NCBI RefSeq assembly: GCF_032854445.1
Contig: NW_027017984.1
Coordinates: 102,548-166,547, forward strand
Source of the DNA: Liolophura sinensis
Lineage: Eukaryota > Mollusca > Polyplacophora > Chitonida > Chitonidae
DNA length: 64,000 bases
Direction: 5' to 3'
Shown: positions 62,301 to 64,000 of the stretch, piece by piece
How the letters are laid out: each line of letters starts with the position of its first letter
Numbering within the stretch: the first letter of the stretch is position 1
Notes under the pieces: generated by a model
What the model was told of the DNA's origin: nothing
The model's input: the letters and a program-made list of their open reading frames with translations, nothing else
Database searches by the model: none
Translations under genes and position numbers: made by a program

Positions 62301-64000
62301 GGCTACACTGTACTCTGTACAATCGCGACTGGTCATTACTATATTCAACTTTTGACTATAAGTTATGTGCCCTTCGGTAGCCCAGAAGACCTGAAATCTT
62401 TGGGCTAAGCCCATTTAACTCACCCAGCAATTGCCTTAATTCTAAGTGCAAGACAATCTCAATGTCTTTATCTACGTGTAGAAAAACCATTTGTACTTGA
62501 AAAACACAAGGTACTTGATACAGTCTGCTGTAAAAAGTACAACTGACCACAGACCCACATGAATAAGAAGCCAAAAGATGCGGAATTGAGCCAGGCATCG
62601 GCAGCTGTTGAAAAATTGCAAATTTCCCTGGTTTCCATGGAGTAAGAGCCGTTGCTGGGCACGTGATTATGACATAAATTATCATTCAATTGTCACTACA
62701 GCCAAAAGTATTGGTCGGAGAGCAACGCGGTTTGCACCATTCGATTTCTCGTCACAAAATACGTCGGATTAGCCTCTTACCAGCAGCACTGGAACAGTTT
62801 TTCCACTTTTGCATTTTTACCTGGTCTTTTTGTTAATTGAAATCGGCTACACTGTACTCTGTACAATCGCGACTGGTCATTACTATATTCAACTTTTGAC
62901 TATAAGTTATGTGCCCTTCGGTAGCCCAGAAGACGTCAAATCTATCGGCGATGCCCATTCAACTCACCCAGCAATTGCCTTACTTCTAAGTCCAAGACAA
63001 TCTCAATGTCTTTATCTACGTGTAGAAAAACCAGACCATTTGTACATAAAAAACACAAGGTACTTGATACAGTCTGCTGTGAAAAGTACAACTAAACACT
63101 GACCCACATTTATAAGGTGCCAAATAATGTGGAATTGGGCCAAGCATTGGCAGCTGTTAAAAAATTGCAAATATCCCTGGTTTCCATGGAGTAAGAGCCG
63201 TTGCTGGGCACGTGATTATGACATCAATGATCATTGATCTGTCGCTACAGCCAAAAGTATTGGTTGGAGAGCAACGCGGTTTGCACCATTCGATTTCTCG
63301 TCACAAAATACGTCGGATTAGCCTCTTACTAGTAGCACTGGAACAGTTTTTCCACTTTTGCATTTTTGCTTTGTCTTTTTGTTAATTGAAATCGGCTACA
63401 CTGTACTCTGTACAATCGCGACTGGTCATTACTATATTCAACTTTTGACTATAAGTTATGTGCCCTTCGGTAGCCCAGAAGACGACAAATCTTTCGGCTG
63501 AGCCCATTTAACTCACCCAGCAATTGCCTTACTTCTAAGTGCATGACAATCTTAATGTCTTTCTCTACTTGTAGAAAAACCAGACCATTTGTACATAAAA
63601 AACACAAGGTACTTGATACAGTCTGCTGTGAAAAGTACAACTAAACACTGACCCACATTTATAAGGTGCCAAAAGATGTGGAATTGGGCCAGGCATTGGC
63701 AGCTGTTAAAAAATTGCAAATATCCCTGGTTTCCATGGAGTAAGAGCCGTTGCTGTGCACGTGATTATGACATCAATGATCATTGATCTGTCGCTACAGC
63801 CAAAAGTATTGGTCGGAGAGCAACGCGGTTTGCACCATTCGATTTCTCGTCACAAAATACGTCGGATTAGCCTCTTACTAGTAGCACTGGAACAGTTTTT
63901 CCACTTTTGCATTTTTGCTTTGTCTTTTTGTTAATTGAAATCGGCTACACTGTACTCTGTACAATCGCGACTGGTCATTACTATATTCAACTTTTGACTA
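54655..64000 (+). repeat. Monomers 101-117 plus a 25-bp partial unit (catalogue with type)
   Basis: Unit starts and type: 54655 B; 55203 C; 55748 B; 56297 B; 56844 A-like; 57393 B; 57941 A; 58491 B; 59043 A-like; 59591 A; 60141 A; 60689 A; 61237 B; 61784 B; 62334 C; 62878 B; 63427 B; 63976 partial (25 bp). The A-like units at 56844 and 59043 read AACTGACCACTAACCCACTT, a blend of the A and C blocks. The series A-A-A-B-B-C-B-B from 52460 recurs from 59591. The unit at 54655 begins CATTATATTCAAC (3 bp short). The array continues past the right edge. Confidence 0.95.
59386..64000 (+). repeat. Thirteen-monomer duplication (7.13 kb), copy 2, cut by the window edge
   Basis: This copy appears to follow copy 1 directly and runs off the right edge after about 4.6 kb. 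If it is complete it should end near 66.5 kb. Neither copy is uniformly the cleaner one: copy 1 has AACCTTAAACAC at about 54865 and CCCCTTCGG at about 55229, while copy 2 has GTTGTCTGGG at about 59915, CACAAATACG at about 60566 and TTTTTTGTTATTG at about 61188. Confidence 0.88.

Larger units (their letters stand above)
1..64000 (+). repeat. Satellite DNA array, ~549-bp monomer, 117 complete units
   Basis: The same ~549-bp sequence repeats head to tail across the entire window, all in one orientation and with no other sequence between units. Units were counted from the motif CATTACTATATTCAAC (a few variants read TATTAC or CATTACAATATATT). Both edges fall inside the array, so its full length is unknown. 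Neighbouring units differ mainly by substitutions and 1-2 bp indels, while duplicated multi-unit blocks are nearly identical. Hand counting of one unit gives about 43% GC. The monomer length is a multiple of three (183 codons), yet every frame has stops in most units. Nothing here is recognisable to me as a named satellite family. Function is not shown by the sequence; a structural role in heterochromatin is the usual expectation for such arrays, and that is inference. Confidence 0.98.

Noticed and set aside
1-64000. CRISPR array or bacterial repeat system
   Set aside because: The period is 549 bp with no short repeat and unique-spacer alternation, no adjacent cas genes, and no bacterial genes anywhere.

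Overview
The whole window is one uninterrupted tandem satellite DNA array. A monomer of about 549 bp repeats head to tail in the same orientation from base 1 to base 64000. Taking the motif CATTACTATATTCAAC as the start of each unit, I count 117 complete units plus 25 bp of an 118th. Most units are 545-552 bp. The clear exceptions are two 417-bp units with an identical 132-bp internal deletion and one 531-bp unit. I see no unique flanking sequence, inserted transposon, rRNA, tRNA, CRISPR array or credible protein-coding gene. Such an array, about 43% GC in a monomer counted by hand, with multi-monomer duplications, is what eukaryotic satellite heterochromatin (pericentromeric, subtelomeric or sex-chromosome) looks like. 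The sequence does not let me name the species or the chromosome position.

Four recurrent monomer types can be told apart by a block at unit offset about 205-275. Type A has AACTGAACACTGACCCACTT. Type B has AACTAAACACTGACCCACAT, followed by TTATAAGG and GATGTGGAATTGGG. Type C has AACTGACCACAGACCCACAT, followed by GAATAAGGCGCC. Type D has ACTGACGCAC followed by a T-run, AGGTGTC and GATGCAGAATTGG. Type A dominates. B is found at 2.1-31 kb and 51.9-64 kb and is absent between. D is rare (six units).

On top of the monomer repeat lies a second layer of local duplications of several monomers. These are: an 11-monomer offset (about 5.9 kb) in 0.5-10 kb; a 5-monomer copy (2.75 kb) at 9.8-14.9 kb; a 4-monomer tandem copy (2.19 kb) at 16.1-20.5 kb; a 7-monomer tandem copy (3.84 kb) at 22.1-29.8 kb; a 6-monomer tandem copy (3.29 kb) at 33.1-39.9 kb; nested short copies at 40.7-48.1 kb; and a 13-monomer copy (7.13 kb) from 52.3 kb to the right edge. 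No single higher-order period holds across the window. The pattern fits repeated unequal exchange or amplification with gene conversion.

Each full-length monomer carries an imperfect 13+13 nt inverted repeat with a 4-nt loop (offset 183-212), a CACGTG palindrome (about offset 332) and a type-dependent palindrome around TGATCA. Overlapping open frames of about 100 codons on the two strands recur in many monomers. They are broken by stops and indels in others and change between types, so I treat them as non-coding by-products of a low-divergence repeat. Short indels cluster in a few patches (about 27.1-28.2, 41.7-46.6, 48.1-48.8 and, more diffusely, 54.4-62.3 kb). These look more like consensus error in a long-read assembly than biology.
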